Shown piece after piece: positions 9,248 through 18,889 of a DNA stretch of 64,000 nucleotides. The stretch's first letter is position 1. Each line of letters opens with the position of its first letter. The notes under the pieces are model-generated. The model was not told the origin of the DNA and searched no databases. It was given only the letters and a program-made list of their open reading frames with translations. Where the stretch lies: contig NZ_AVBI01000012.1 in assembly GCF_000498475.1 (NCBI RefSeq), positions 372,001-436,000 of the forward strand, given 5' to 3'. The stretch is from Flavobacterium cauense R2A-7 (lineage in GTDB: Bacteria > Bacteroidota > Bacteroidia > Flavobacteriales > Flavobacteriaceae). A program made the position numbers and the translations under genes.

Positions 9248-10162
9248 TTAATCTCTTATTAAAGGTAAAGTGGAACAACGTAAAAGTCCTTCCTGTTTGG
9301 CAATTTCAGCATACGGGATTTCTTCCACAGTGATTCCTTTGCTACGCAACCAGTTGTTTAATCGCGTAAAATTTCTTTCGGAAACCACCACATCGGGAGC
9401 AATCGAAAACACATTGGAATTCATATGGTACATTTCTTCTCTTTCGATATGAAACAGATTTTCCATTCCGAAAAGGTTTACCAAAAACATATAATCGGCT
9501 TCTTCGCGGAAACCGCTTTTGTAAATGATACCTTTATCAGTTCCCACCGGCTGAAAACAACAATCCAGATGCAAAGCATTATCCCGTGGTTCAATTTTGG
9601 ATTTTACCAAATCGAATTCCTTTACAATTTTATGCGGAAATAACTCTTTGATATACTTTACACCTTCCATGTTTGTACGGGCGGTGATATAATCTTTATA
9701 ATCGCTTCCTTTATAGGTTCCGATGAAAACATACTCATTCCACACCATCACATCACCACCTTCCACATGTACTTCATCCGGAGGGCGTACCACTTTTTTG
9801 GGATCAATCTGATCGATTACGTATTGAATCGCATCCAGTTCACGCTCGCGATCGGGTAAAATATTGGCTTTGATAAAAACATCATCAATTACAAATCCGA
9901 TGTCGCGGGAAAAAATCTGGTTGTAGTTTTCGATGATTTCCGGACGATATACTTTTACATCGTATTTCTGAAACACCTGATTGAAGGCTTCCATCTCCTT
10001 TACCATATCAGCCTCTATCGGATAGGTTCCTGCCTTGATGTGTTCTAATGATTTCGGATCGTAAGCTTCCTCTATTGTTGGCGTTGGACCGTTACTGACT
10101 GCAGTCCCTAAAACAACTGCTCTTAATCTTGAAGTTTCGTTTTTTACATTTAACTGTAACAT
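9248..10162 (-). CDS. arginine deiminase / dimethylarginase-like pentein enzyme
   Basis: A 304-residue amidinohydrolase-family protein. The family hydrolyses or transfers amidino groups of arginine derivatives. Visible motifs are FSRDIGFVIDD (substrate-binding Asp), HVEGGDVMVW, the catalytic His in ALHLDCCFQPV and the C-terminal nucleophile Cys in LLRCSTLPLIRD. An in-frame ATG at 10249 would add 29 residues, but homology starts at MLQLNVK (10162) and a -7 box lies between the two starts. It is the first gene of the operon with the CtlX-like enzyme, suggesting consecutive steps from arginine to citrulline to ornithine. It could equally act on another guanidino compound. Confidence 0.82.
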   Translation of the reverse strand: MLQLNVKNETSRLRAVVLGTAVSNGPTPTIEEAYDPKSLEHIKAGTYPIEADMVKEMEAFNQVFQKYDVKVYRPEIIENYNQIFSRDIGFVIDDVFIKANILPDRERELDAIQYVIDQIDPKKVVRPPDEVHVEGGDVMVWNEYVFIGTYKGSDYKDYITARTNMEGVKYIKELFPHKIVKEFDLVKSKIEPRDNALHLDCCFQPVGTDKGIIYKSGFREEADYMFLVNLFGMENLFHIEREEMYHMNSNVFSIAPDVVVSERNFTRLNNWLRSKGITVEEIPYAEIAKQEGLLRCSTLPLIRD

Positions 10163-10178
10163 AGCTTTTGGCTTTTGA

Positions 10179-10186
10179 CAAATATA
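10179..10186 (-). promoter_or_regulatory. -7 box (TATATTTG) of the pentein operon
   Basis: Perfect TAnnTTTG match 16 bases upstream of the ATG at 10162, within the longer open frame, which supports the shorter start. Confidence 0.5.
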
Positions 10187-10325
10187 GAAAAAGGGCTCCG
10201 ATAAACGAAAAACTTCCTCAAAAATAACTCCTTCCAAACAATAACACACAGAGATTCAGATTTTTAAAACATTAATTTAATCACAATTTGACATACTATA
10301 AGTTAATTCTTAATTGTTTTTTGAT

Positions 10326-10333
10326 TAAATTTG
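10326..10333 (+). promoter_or_regulatory. -7 box (TAAATTTG) of the LEA-like gene
   Basis: TAAATTTG ends 17 bases before the ATG at 10351. It lies inside an upstream in-frame extension (ATG equivalent at 10288), which argues against that longer start. Confidence 0.45.
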
Positions 10334-10350
10334 ATAAAAATCAAAACATT

Positions 10351-10836
10351 ATGGGATTATCAAGTTTTTTTAGTTCACTTTTCGGCAAAGCAAAACAAAG
10401 TGCCGAAGGTTTAGGGGAAAATGTCTCCAATATGGCCGACACAGCCGTGGATAAAGTAGAATCGTTTGCCAAAGAAGCTTCAGAAAAAGTGGCGGATGTT
10501 GCAGAAAACGCCGCAAACAAACTGGAAGAAATGGGCGTTCCGGACAAGGTAAACGAATTCATTGAAACCGCAAAAGAGAAAGCGTCACAAGCAGCGGATT
10601 GGGCCGAAGACAAAGCACACGATGCCAAAGAAGCACTTTCTGAGGTTGTAGATAAAGTGGAAGACAAAATCGACCATTTAACCGGAAAAGCTTCTGAAGC
10701 GGAAAATGCTATTGAAAATAAAGCGGCAGAAGTAAAAGAAACGGTATCGGATGTAGCAGCCAAAGTCGAAAACAAGGTTGAAAATGCTGCTGAAGATGTT
10801 TCTGACGCTGCAGAGGAAGAAAAACCGGCGGAATAG
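10351..10836 (+). CDS. LEA/YtxH-like helical repeat protein
   Basis: A 161-residue low-complexity protein made almost entirely of Ala, Lys, Glu, Asp and Val in amphipathic helical pattern. Motifs of the type AxExAxKVxDxAxNA repeat with roughly 11-residue spacing. It has no signal peptide, no membrane segment and no cysteine. Such composition is typical of late-embryogenesis-abundant-like and YtxH-like stress proteins thought to protect other proteins on drying or freezing, but that role here is inference. The gene is monocistronic, with its own -7 box and a strong terminator shared with convergent gltA. Confidence 0.78.
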   Translation: MGLSSFFSSLFGKAKQSAEGLGENVSNMADTAVDKVESFAKEASEKVADVAENAANKLEEMGVPDKVNEFIETAKEKASQAADWAEDKAHDAKEALSEVVDKVEDKIDHLTGKASEAENAIENKAAEVKETVSDVAAKVENKVENAAEDVSDAAEEEKPAE

Positions 10837-10850
10837 TTTGGTTTAGCAAT

Positions 10851-10881
10851 AAAAAAGTCCCGAAAAAATCGGGACTTTTTT
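10851..10881. terminator. bidirectional terminator between the LEA-like gene and gltA
   Basis: Perfect stem GTCCCGA / TCGGGAC (10857-10863 and 10869-10875) with loop AAAAA, flanked by six A on the left and six T on the right. Confidence 0.92.
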
Positions 10882-10898
10882 ATTCAATAATTTTATAA

Positions 10899-12182
10899 TT
10901 ATCTTTCATTCATCGGTTTGAAAGGACGCAACGGTGCCCCAACATAAACCTGACGCGGGCGACCGATTGGTTCTTTGTTCACGCGCATTTCTTTCCACTG
11001 AGCAATCCATCCCGGAAGACGACCGATAGCGAACAATACGGTAAACATATCCGTTGGAATTCCTAAAGCACGGTAAATAATTCCGGAATAGAAATCTACG
11101 TTTGGATATAAGTTTCTTGATTTGAAGTATTCGTCTTGTAAAGCCGACTCTTCTAATTTTTTAGCGATATTAAGGATTGGATCGTTAACACCTAACTCTG
11201 CCAATACTTCATCCGCTGCTTTTTTGATGATTTTCGCTCTCGGATCGAAGTTTTTGTACACACGGTGACCGAAGCCCATCAAACGGAAAGGATCGTTTTT
11301 ATCTTTGGCTTTCGCTAAGAATTTATCCGCATCACCACCATCTTTTTGGATTTCTTCCAACATTTCCAACACTGCTTGGTTAGCACCACCGTGAAGCGGC
11401 CCCCAAAGCGCAGAAACTCCTGCTGAAATCGAAGCAAATAAACCCGCATGAGAAGAACCCACCATTCTTACTGTTGAAGTAGAACAGTTTTGTTCGTGAT
11501 CCGCATGAAGGATAAACAATTTATCCAACGCATTCACCACAACCGGATTGATTTTGTAAGGCCCTGTTGGCAATTCAAACATCAAACGCATGAAGTTCTC
11601 TACATATCCTTTGGTATTATCGTAATAATTTAAAGGGAAACCAGAGCTTTTTCTGTACGTCCAAGTTGCTAAAACAAGAAATTTACCCATCGTTTTACAA
11701 ACCGCCTCATACATTTCTTTTTCGTTTTCAACATTTACCACTTTAGGGTTGAATGCTGTTAACGCACTTGTCAATGAAGACAACACGCCCATTGGGTGCG
11801 CCGTTTTAGGAAAACCATCAATGATGTTTTTCATTTCCTCATTAACCAAAGTGTATTTATGAATATCTTTTTCAAATTGCGCTAACTGAGCTGCAGTTGG
11901 CAATTCTCCAAAAATCACTAAATAAGATACCTCCAAAAAATTAGCTTTTTCTGCTAAGTCTTCAATGGCATATCCTCTGTAACGAAGGATTCCTTCTTCA
12001 CCATCAAGAAAAGTGATTTCACTTTGACAAGATCCTGAGTTTTTATAACCCGGGTCTAATGTAATTGCTCCGGTAGCAGCACGTAGCTTCTCAATATCGA
12101 TAGCAACCTCATTCTCACTTCCCACAATAACCGGAAATTCATATTTGTTGCCATCAATTTCTAATATTGCAGTTTTCGACAT
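10899..12182 (-). CDS. gltA: citrate synthase
   Basis: A 427-residue hexameric-type citrate synthase, which condenses acetyl-CoA and oxaloacetate at the entry of the TCA cycle. Signature elements are the His loop HADHEQNCSTSTVR, the second His in GPLHGGANQAV, the MGFGHRVYK loop and the catalytic Asp in VDFYSG. Length matches type II enzymes of Gram-negative bacteria. It is monocistronic, between the bidirectional terminator and a 387-bp upstream spacer. Confidence 0.98.
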   Translation of the reverse strand: MSKTAILEIDGNKYEFPVIVGSENEVAIDIEKLRAATGAITLDPGYKNSGSCQSEITFLDGEEGILRYRGYAIEDLAEKANFLEVSYLVIFGELPTAAQLAQFEKDIHKYTLVNEEMKNIIDGFPKTAHPMGVLSSLTSALTAFNPKVVNVENEKEMYEAVCKTMGKFLVLATWTYRKSSGFPLNYYDNTKGYVENFMRLMFELPTGPYKINPVVVNALDKLFILHADHEQNCSTSTVRMVGSSHAGLFASISAGVSALWGPLHGGANQAVLEMLEEIQKDGGDADKFLAKAKDKNDPFRLMGFGHRVYKNFDPRAKIIKKAADEVLAELGVNDPILNIAKKLEESALQDEYFKSRNLYPNVDFYSGIIYRALGIPTDMFTVLFAIGRLPGWIAQWKEMRVNKEPIGRPRQVYVGAPLRPFKPMNER

Positions 12183-12569
12183 TTGTATTAGGAATTAAAT
12201 GTAATTATTTTTGTTCAAGGCGAATTTAAGAAATTACATTCGAATTAAAAAGAAAATACCACAATGAAATCGTTAATAATTAGATAAATTTCAAATTGGT
12301 TTTAAGTGATTTCTAAACAGATAAAATAAATGTTTGAAAATTAATCAATAAAACCGCAAACTCCAGAAACCATTCCACTCCTCTTTTAGTTTTGCACTTA
12401 AAAAAACATTTGTTATTTTCTTACAATTCTTAACAAAATCACAAACATCAACAAAACTCAAGACCTTAAACATTAGAGCAATAACCATAATTGTAGTAAT
12501 TTTGCAGTAACATATTTCTCATCATACAAACTTCAGGTTCGTATTGTTTTAAATGAAAAGCAATCCAAA
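12183..12569. other. 387-bp AT-rich divergent spacer between gltA and a membrane-protein gene
   Basis: No coding frame and no RNA gene is visible. Two plus-strand TAnnTTTG boxes occur, TAGTTTTG at 12387-12394 and TAATTTTG at 12497-12504; the second is the better placed for the gene at 12570. No convincing box was found for gltA. The rest is A/T-rich sequence without repeats that I could see. Confidence 0.6.
12497..12504 (+). promoter_or_regulatory. -7 box (TAATTTTG) upstream of the membrane-protein gene
   Basis: Perfect TAnnTTTG match 65 bases before the ATG at 12570. There is no TTG at the usual -33 distance. A second box at 12387-12394 (TAGTTTTG) lies further up. Confidence 0.4.
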
Positions 12570-13262
12570 ATGAATGTTCTGAAATCACATCTTGCCTTGT
12601 ACTTCATTTTTGGAATCCTGTACTTTCTTTCCACTCTTATGAATTGGACGTACTTGTCTTATGCTGCAAAACCTTTATTTATAGGCGCCATTTCTTTTTA
12701 TTACATCGAAGAGAGCAAATCGCCCCTAAATTATTACAATTGTTCCATTTTAACTTTATTGTTTTTCTCCGGCGTAATCAATTTACTGGAAGGATACAAT
12801 TATTTACTGTATGTGGTATTCTTTAATTTTCTAGCCTATTGTTTGTTGCTGTTTCAACTGATTAAAAAATTAATCCAAGAGAGACCAAGCACTATTGAAA
12901 AGGGAAATTTCTTATCCGTCCTAATAATACTCCTCTTTCTAACCTGCGTTCTTTACATCTCCTCGTTCATTGTTTTCGACCGTTCTTTCGAATGGTTCAA
13001 AGTAATACTGGTTTACGGTTTTGCGTTATGCTCTTTTGTACTGGCCGCTACACTAACCTACCTATCAGCACCCAATCCCAAGAACACTTTTCTCATACTT
13101 TACGCTTTAGACATCATTATTTGCGAACTCTTTTACGGCATTTACCACTACTATTATCAGGTAGCACTCCTTAGATTTACAAGCATTCTGTGCTATATAA
13201 TTTCATTTTACCTCTTAGCCCATTACTTTTTAAAAGAAAACAACAACTCTGTGGCTAAGTAA
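12570..13262 (+). CDS. polytopic membrane protein, possibly YhhN/lysoplasmalogenase-like
   Basis: A 230-residue protein with about eight hydrophobic segments and almost no soluble part. The early AKPLFIGAISFYYI stretch after the first helices recalls the KP-containing helix of the YhhN (TMEM86/lysoplasmalogenase-like) family, which also has eight membrane spans, but the match is weak. It stands alone, and its stop abuts the 21-bp repeat array. Function not assignable from sequence. Confidence 0.65.
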   Translation: MNVLKSHLALYFIFGILYFLSTLMNWTYLSYAAKPLFIGAISFYYIEESKSPLNYYNCSILTLLFFSGVINLLEGYNYLLYVVFFNFLAYCLLLFQLIKKLIQERPSTIEKGNFLSVLIILLFLTCVLYISSFIVFDRSFEWFKVILVYGFALCSFVLAATLTYLSAPNPKNTFLILYALDIIICELFYGIYHYYYQVALLRFTSILCYIISFYLLAHYFLKENNNSVAK

Positions 13263-13263
13263 T

Positions 13264-13473
13264 TTATTTTTCTGCTTCGATGCATTTACTTTTTGCCATG
13301 ATGCATTTACTTTTTGCATTGTTGCATTTACTCTTTACATCGACACATTCATTTTCCGCATCGACACATTTATTTTCTGAATCTACGCACTTACTTTTTT
13401 TATCGGCGCACTTAGTTTCCGCAATAGTGCAACTTCTTTTTTCGAACGCGCATTCATTATCTCTACAAACCAT
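13264..13473 (-). CDS. small cysteine-heptad protein encoded by 21-bp tandem repeats (unproven gene)
   Basis: A 69-codon minus-strand frame from ATG 13473. Cysteine occurs at residues 8, 15, 22, 29, 36, 43, 50, 57 and 64, exactly every seventh position. The unit is roughly AKSKCIx, rich in Lys, Ser, Asp and Glu, so it would form a charged helix with one cysteine stripe. No signal peptide, no metal-site spacing and no family that I recognise. The opposite strand is open too (hydrophobic MHLLFxx units). The frame starts 29 bases beyond the eno terminator, with only a near-match TTTATTTG box in the terminator tail, so expression is doubtful. Confidence 0.4.
   Translation of the reverse strand: MVCRDNECAFEKRSCTIAETKCADKKSKCVDSENKCVDAENECVDVKSKCNNAKSKCIMAKSKCIEAEK
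13279..13467. repeat. nine-unit 21-bp tandem repeat
   Basis: Nine consecutive 21-bp units with a conserved core GCATTTACTTTTTGC. Units one and two (13279-13299 and 13300-13320) differ at only two positions, while units towards 13467 are progressively degenerate. The period is a multiple of three and no stop interrupts the minus-strand frame. Confidence 0.9.
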
Positions 13474-13501
13474 TCTGATGTCAATATCGGTTATCGCAAA
13501 T

Positions 13502-13537
13502 AAAAAACACCCGTTAACCTAAGTAATCTAACGGGTG
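13502..13537 (-). terminator. rho-independent terminator of eno
   Basis: Stem CACCCGTTA (13508-13516) / TAACGGGTG (13529-13537) with a 12-base loop. Read on the minus strand it is followed by six T. It sits 22 bases after the eno stop. Confidence 0.88.
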
Positions 13538-13558
13538 CCAGAATATCTCTTGAAAAAA

Positions 13559-14869
<1,311 letters not shown>

Positions 14870-14885
14870 CTATCGCCTGGGCGAA

Positions 14886-15995
14886 TTATTTTTTACTTTC
14901 TTTGATATTGTCAACAAATTGATCGAATAAATAACGGGCATCGTGTGGACCCGGACTTGCTTCCGGATGGTATTGTACCGAAAAAACCGATTTGTTTTTC
15001 ATGCGCATTCCTGCAACCGTTCCGTCATTTAAATGCAAATGGGTGATTTCGAAATCCGGATGTTTTTCCAATTCTTCGCGCACTACGGCGAAACCGTGAT
15101 TTTGAGAGGTGATTTCACCGCGATTGGTTAGTACGTTCATTACCGGGTGATTGATACCACGGTGACCGTTGAACATTTTATAGGTAGAAATCCCGTTTGC
15201 CAACCCGATAATCTGATGTCCTAAACAAATTCCGAATACCGGTTTGTTTTCTGCAATAATCTGTCTGGCTACTTCCTGTACTTCTTTCAAAGGCTCCGGA
15301 TCACCAGGACCATTGGACAAGAAATACCCGTCAGGATTGAATGCTTTTAAGTCTTCGAAACTGGTATTGTACGGAAATACTTTTACGTAACAATTTCTTT
15401 CCGCCAAACATCTAAGGATATTGGTTTTGATTCCCAAATCTAAAGCAGCAACTTTATAGGTTGCGTTTTCATCCCCGAAGAAATAAGGTTCTTTAGTGGA
15501 AACAGTCGAAGCCAATTCCAAACCTTTCATATTGGGAACATTTGCCAATTGTTTTTTCAGTTCTTCTAAAGAAGTTCCGTCGGTACAAATTACCGCATTT
15601 TGTGCACCATTGTCACGGATATACGCTACCAAAGCTCTGGTGTCGACATCGGAAATTGCAATGAGGTTTACTTTTTGAAAGTACTCTAACAAACTGCCTT
15701 CTGCATCAGGTCTGGAATAGTCAAAACTAAAGTTTTTACAAACCAAACCGGCAATTTTGATTCCATCGGAATCGGTTTCATCGGCATGAACACCGTAATT
15801 TCCAATGTGTGCGTTGGTCGCCACCATAATTTGTCCGTAGTAAGACGGATCGGTAAAAATCTCCTGATACCCTGTCATTCCCGTATTGAAGCATACTTCG
15901 CCGAATGTTTTTCCTTCAATCCCGATAGATTTGCCGTAGAAAACCGTTCCGTCATTCAATAAAAGAATAGCTTGATTTCGATTTGAATATTTCAT
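14886..15995 (-). CDS. carA: carbamoyl-phosphate synthase small subunit
   Basis: A 369-residue glutamine amidotransferase subunit, which supplies ammonia to CarB for arginine and pyrimidine synthesis. The N-terminal CPSase small-chain domain contains FNTGMTGYQEIFTDPSY. The GATase domain has the nucleophile in FGICLGHQI and the catalytic His/Glu in QYHPEASPGPHD. The frame is open upstream to 16184 through non-homologous sequence; MKYSNRNQA at 15995 is the start supported by homology and by a promoter box 27 bases before it. carB is not adjacent in this window. Confidence 0.96.
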   Translation of the reverse strand: MKYSNRNQAILLLNDGTVFYGKSIGIEGKTFGEVCFNTGMTGYQEIFTDPSYYGQIMVATNAHIGNYGVHADETDSDGIKIAGLVCKNFSFDYSRPDAEGSLLEYFQKVNLIAISDVDTRALVAYIRDNGAQNAVICTDGTSLEELKKQLANVPNMKGLELASTVSTKEPYFFGDENATYKVAALDLGIKTNILRCLAERNCYVKVFPYNTSFEDLKAFNPDGYFLSNGPGDPEPLKEVQEVARQIIAENKPVFGICLGHQIIGLANGISTYKMFNGHRGINHPVMNVLTNRGEITSQNHGFAVVREELEKHPDFEITHLHLNDGTVAGMRMKNKSVFSVQYHPEASPGPHDARYLFDQFVDNIKESKK

Positions 15996-16022
15996 TTTGT
16001 AGTTGTGTTGTAAAAAGTTGTG

Positions 16023-16030
16023 CAAATTTA
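16023..16030 (-). promoter_or_regulatory. -7 box (TAAATTTG) of carA-eno
   Basis: Perfect TAnnTTTG match 27 bases before the carA ATG. No TTG at -33. Confidence 0.45.
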
Positions 16031-16086
16031 ATTCAAATTCCTGCGTTAAAAAAATTTCGTTCAAAAGAAGCCAAAAGTTTTTCTTC

Positions 16087-16129
16087 AGCCCCGATGGGAG
16101 CGGCACCTTGTAGAGCGGACAGCGGGAAC
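16087..16129 (+). ncRNA. structured intergenic element, copy 1 (AGCCCCGAT...AGCGGGA)
   Basis: Shortest of four related elements. AGCCCCGATGGGAGCGG at the left is matched by GAGCGGACAGCGGGAA at the right; outer stem CCCG 16090-16093 with CGGG 16123-16126. It lies antisense to carA and rplQ in the spacer between them, downstream of the rplQ terminator. It may belong to the Flavobacteria-associated Flavo-1 candidate RNA, which I cannot confirm without a covariance search. Confidence 0.6.
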
Positions 16130-16169
16130 ATGGCCGAACCGATTCCGTATGTTTTGCTCCCAAAAAACC

Positions 16170-16203
16170 AAAAAAAAAGGACAAACTGTAAAAGTCTATC
16201 CTT
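16170..16203 (-). terminator. terminator at the end of the ribosomal block (after rplQ)
   Basis: Minus-strand stem AAGGA (16203-16199) with TCCTT (16181-16177), strengthened by inner GAC/GTT pairs, then an uninterrupted T run (16178-16170). It separates rplQ from carA. Confidence 0.8.
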
Positions 16204-16234
16204 ATTTTTTATTGAAGAATCAATTGTTTCATGA

Positions 16235-16720
16235 TTATTCTGTAGCTTCAGTAGTTTCTGTAGCATCAGCTGCAGGAGCTTCCGGAGTTGCCTCAGCTTT
16301 TTTAGCTTTACCACGACGGGTAGTAGCTTTTTTCACTTCTTTTTTACCTCCGTTGTACAATTCGTTGAAGTCTACCAATTCAATCATTGCCATATCAGCG
16401 TTATCCCCTAAACGGTTTCCTAACTTGATGATACGAGTGTATCCACCTGGACGGTCTCCCACTTTCGCAGCAACTTCTCTGAACAACTCAGTAACACCGT
16501 ATTTGTTTCTCAAGTAAGAGAAAACGATACGACGGTTGTGAGTAGTATCTTCTTTTGATTTTGTAATTAGCGGCTCTACGAATTGTTTTAAAGCTTTCGC
16601 TTTAGCAACTGTAGTATTAATACGCTTGTGTTCGATTAACGAACAAGCCATATTAGCAAGCATCGACTTTCTGTGACCAGTTTGTCTGCTTAAATGATTT
16701 ACTTTTTTTCCGTGTCTCAT
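16235..16720 (-). CDS. rplQ: 50S ribosomal protein L17
   Basis: A 161-residue L17, last gene of the alpha-type cluster behind rpoA. The core ([20 protein letters not shown] and the GGYTRI motif) spans about residues 1-120. A C-terminal tail of about 30 residues is rich in Lys first and then Ala, Thr, Glu and Pro, making the protein longer than E. coli L17 (127). Such acidic tails are common in Bacteroidetes. A terminator follows. Confidence 0.98.
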   Translation of the reverse strand: MRHGKKVNHLSRQTGHRKSMLANMACSLIEHKRINTTVAKAKALKQFVEPLITKSKEDTTHNRRIVFSYLRNKYGVTELFREVAAKVGDRPGGYTRIIKLGNRLGDNADMAMIELVDFNELYNGGKKEVKKATTRRGKAKKAEATPEAPAADATETTEATE

Positions 16721-16782
16721 GACCTAGTTTTTTAACCTTCATCTTGCTTCAATCCTCTAGGGAGCGCAAAATATGAAGTAAT

Positions 16783-17775
16783 TTATTCTTTATCTAATTT
16801 GTATTTAGCCAAATCCATTCCGAAATTCAAACCTTTAACAGCAACTAATTCGTCTAACTCTGTTAATGACTTTTTACCGAAGTTACGGAACTTCATTAAA
16901 TCATTTTTATTGAATGATACTAAATCGCCAAGTGTTTCAACTTCAGCCGCTTTCAAACAATTTAATGCTCTTACTGACAAGTCCATATCAACAAGCTTAG
17001 TTTTAAGCAATTGTCTCATGTGCAATGACTCTTCATCATATGATTCAGTTTGAGCAATTTCATCAGCCTCAAGTGTAATTCTTTCGTCAGAAAACAACAT
17101 AAAGTGGTGAATCAATGTTTTAGCTGCTTCTGTCAAGGCATCTTTAGGATGAATTGAACCGTCAGTGATGATTTCGAAAACTAACTTTTCGTAGTCAGTT
17201 TTTTGTTCCACACGGAAGTTTTCAATTGAATATTTTACATTCTTTACCGGAGTATAGATAGAGTCTGTAAAAATAGTTCCTATTGCGGCATTTTGCTTTT
17301 TGTTTTCTTCAGCCGGTACATAACCACGACCTTTCTCGATAGTCAATTCCATATTAATGGTAATTTTACCATCAAGATTACAGATTACTAAATCTGGATT
17401 TAAAACCTGGAAACCGGAGATGTATTTTTGAAAATCACCTGCAGTTAATTGGTCTTTACCTGAGAAAGAGATAGAAACAGATTCGTTATCGATATCCTCA
17501 ATCTGACGTTTGAAACGTACTTGCTTAAGGTTAAGGATAATTTCCGTAACATCTTCAACCACTCCAGAGATGGTAGAGAACTCATGCTCAACACCTTCGA
17601 TACGTACTGAAGTAATTGCATAACCTTCCAAAGAAGAAAGCAAAACGCGTCTTAATGCGTTACCAACAGTCAATCCATAACCGGGCTCAAGAGGTCTGAA
17701 TTCGAATTTACCTTCGAAGTCAGTTGAATCGATCATGATAACTTTATCGGGCTTTTGAAAATTAAATATTGCCAT
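16783..17775 (-). CDS. rpoA: RNA polymerase alpha subunit
   Basis: A 330-residue alpha subunit, which dimerises to assemble beta and beta' and contacts upstream DNA. The N-terminal domain (about 1-235) includes [14 protein letters not shown]; the C-terminal helix-hairpin-helix domain (about 250-320) includes [19 protein letters not shown] and GKKSLTEL. It sits between rpsD (25 bp upstream) and rplQ (62 bp downstream), the standard alpha operon position. Confidence 0.99.
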   Translation of the reverse strand: MAIFNFQKPDKVIMIDSTDFEGKFEFRPLEPGYGLTVGNALRRVLLSSLEGYAITSVRIEGVEHEFSTISGVVEDVTEIILNLKQVRFKRQIEDIDNESVSISFSGKDQLTAGDFQKYISGFQVLNPDLVICNLDGKITINMELTIEKGRGYVPAEENKKQNAAIGTIFTDSIYTPVKNVKYSIENFRVEQKTDYEKLVFEIITDGSIHPKDALTEAAKTLIHHFMLFSDERITLEADEIAQTESYDEESLHMRQLLKTKLVDMDLSVRALNCLKAAEVETLGDLVSFNKNDLMKFRNFGKKSLTELDELVAVKGLNFGMDLAKYKLDKE

Positions 17776-17800
17776 ATTTATTTCGACTGATGTCTAATTA

Positions 17801-18406
17801 TTATTTGTTGTACAACTCTACGATTAACTGCTCTTTAATGTTTTCCGGAATCTGAAGTCTTTGAGGTACAGAAACAAAAGTACCTTCTTTAGTATCATTA
17901 TTCCAAGTAATCCATTCGTAAACAGCGCTAGAATTAGATAACGAACGTTCGATAGCCTCAAGAGATTTTGATTTTTCACGAACTGCAACTTTGTCACCTG
18001 GTTTAAGGTGGTAAGACGGGATATTTACATTTTCACCGTTTACAGTTACGTGTCTGTGAGCTACGATTTGACGAGCCGCACGACGAGAAGGAGCAATACC
18101 CATTCTGTACACTACGTTGTCTAAACGCGATTCACAAAGTTGTAAAAGGATTTCACCTGTTACACCTTTAGAGGCAGCTGCTTTTTCGAATAAGTTTCTG
18201 AATTGTTTTTCTAAAATACCGTACGTATATTTAGCTTTTTGCTTTTCCATTAACTGAACAGCGTATTCAGATTTTTTACCTCTCTTTTTTGCCAAACCAT
18301 GTTGCCCTGGAGGGTAATTTCTTTTTTCGAAGGCTTTATCATCTCCGAAGATTGCTTCGCCAAATTTACGAGCAATTTTTGTTTTTGGACCAGTATATCT
18401 TGCCAT
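17801..18406 (-). CDS. rpsD: 30S ribosomal protein S4
   Basis: A 201-residue primary 16S rRNA-binding protein. The S4 RNA-binding domain ([23 protein letters not shown]) occupies about 92-155. The N-terminal region lacks the zinc-binding cysteines found in some S4 proteins; only Cys90 is present. In other bacteria S4 is the autogenous repressor of this operon; here the 88-bp gap before the gene holds a structured leader. Confidence 0.99.
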   Translation of the reverse strand: MARYTGPKTKIARKFGEAIFGDDKAFEKRNYPPGQHGLAKKRGKKSEYAVQLMEKQKAKYTYGILEKQFRNLFEKAAASKGVTGEILLQLCESRLDNVVYRMGIAPSRRAARQIVAHRHVTVNGENVNIPSYHLKPGDKVAVREKSKSLEAIERSLSNSSAVYEWITWNNDTKEGTFVSVPQRLQIPENIKEQLIVELYNK

Positions 18407-18421
18407 TGCTAAAAATTAAAA

Positions 18422-18477
18422 AAGGTAGGGATTATGAATTCAGGTCTTATCCTCCGATAATCTTTTGTTCCTACCTT
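18422..18477 (-). promoter_or_regulatory. structured leader / attenuator-like hairpin before rpsD
   Basis: In the rpsK-rpsD gap an outer stem AAGGTAGG (18477-18470) pairs with CCTACCTT (18429-18422) and encloses an inner hairpin TTATC-GGAG-GATAA (18460-18447). On the minus strand the closing arm runs straight into a T-rich stretch, so it looks like an intrinsic terminator within the operon. S4 autoregulation is the obvious hypothesis. Confidence 0.55.
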
Positions 18478-18494
18478 GGTTATACTATAAAATA

Positions 18495-18878
18495 TTAAAC
18501 TCTTCTTCTTTTTGGAGGACGACATCCGTTGTGCGGCATTGGAGTTACATCGATAATTTCGGTAACTTCAATTCCTCCGTTGTGAAGTGATCTGATGGCA
18601 GATTCTCTACCATTTCCTGGACCTTTAACGTAAACTTTTACTTTTTTAAGACCAGCTTCTAACGCTACTTTGCTACAATCTTCTGCGGCCATCTGAGCTG
18701 CATATGGAGTGTTCTTTTTAGAACCTCTAAAGCCCATTTTACCAGCTGAAGACCAAGAAATAACTTCACCTTTCTTGTTAGTTAACGAGATGATGATGTT
18801 GTTAAAAGTCGCATTAATATGTGCTTCGCCCGTTGATTCAACGATAACTTTACGTTTTTTTGTACTTGCCTTAGCCAT
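18495..18878 (-). CDS. rpsK: 30S ribosomal protein S11
   Basis: A 127-residue platform protein of the small subunit. The [17 protein letters not shown] motif and the C-terminal [16 protein letters not shown] tail are diagnostic. It follows rpsM by 11 bp and is separated from rpsD by a structured 88-bp gap. Confidence 0.99.
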   Translation of the reverse strand: MAKASTKKRKVIVESTGEAHINATFNNIIISLTNKKGEVISWSSAGKMGFRGSKKNTPYAAQMAAEDCSKVALEAGLKKVKVYVKGPGNGRESAIRSLHNGGIEVTEIIDVTPMPHNGCRPPKRRRV

Positions 18879-18889
18879 ACTACTACTTA

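Noticed and set aside
10341..10775. Minus-strand 144-codon frame opposite the LEA-like gene
   Set aside because: Ser/Ala-rich mirror of an Ala/Glu/Lys repeat gene, with no homology and no promoter; a shadow.
13279..13467. CRISPR array candidate (regular direct repeats)
   Set aside because: Units are contiguous with no unique spacers, the period is 21 bp and the repeats are degenerate; there are no cas genes.
13280..13522. Plus-strand 80-codon frame through the 21-bp array (hydrophobic MHLLFxx units)
   Set aside because: It is the antisense of a low-complexity array and extends into the eno terminator. It has no promoter box; the minus frame is at least cysteine-conserved.
16033..16314. Minus-strand 93-codon frame across the rplQ-carA spacer
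   Set aside because: It crosses the rplQ terminator and the structured element, overlaps rplQ out of frame and has no homology.
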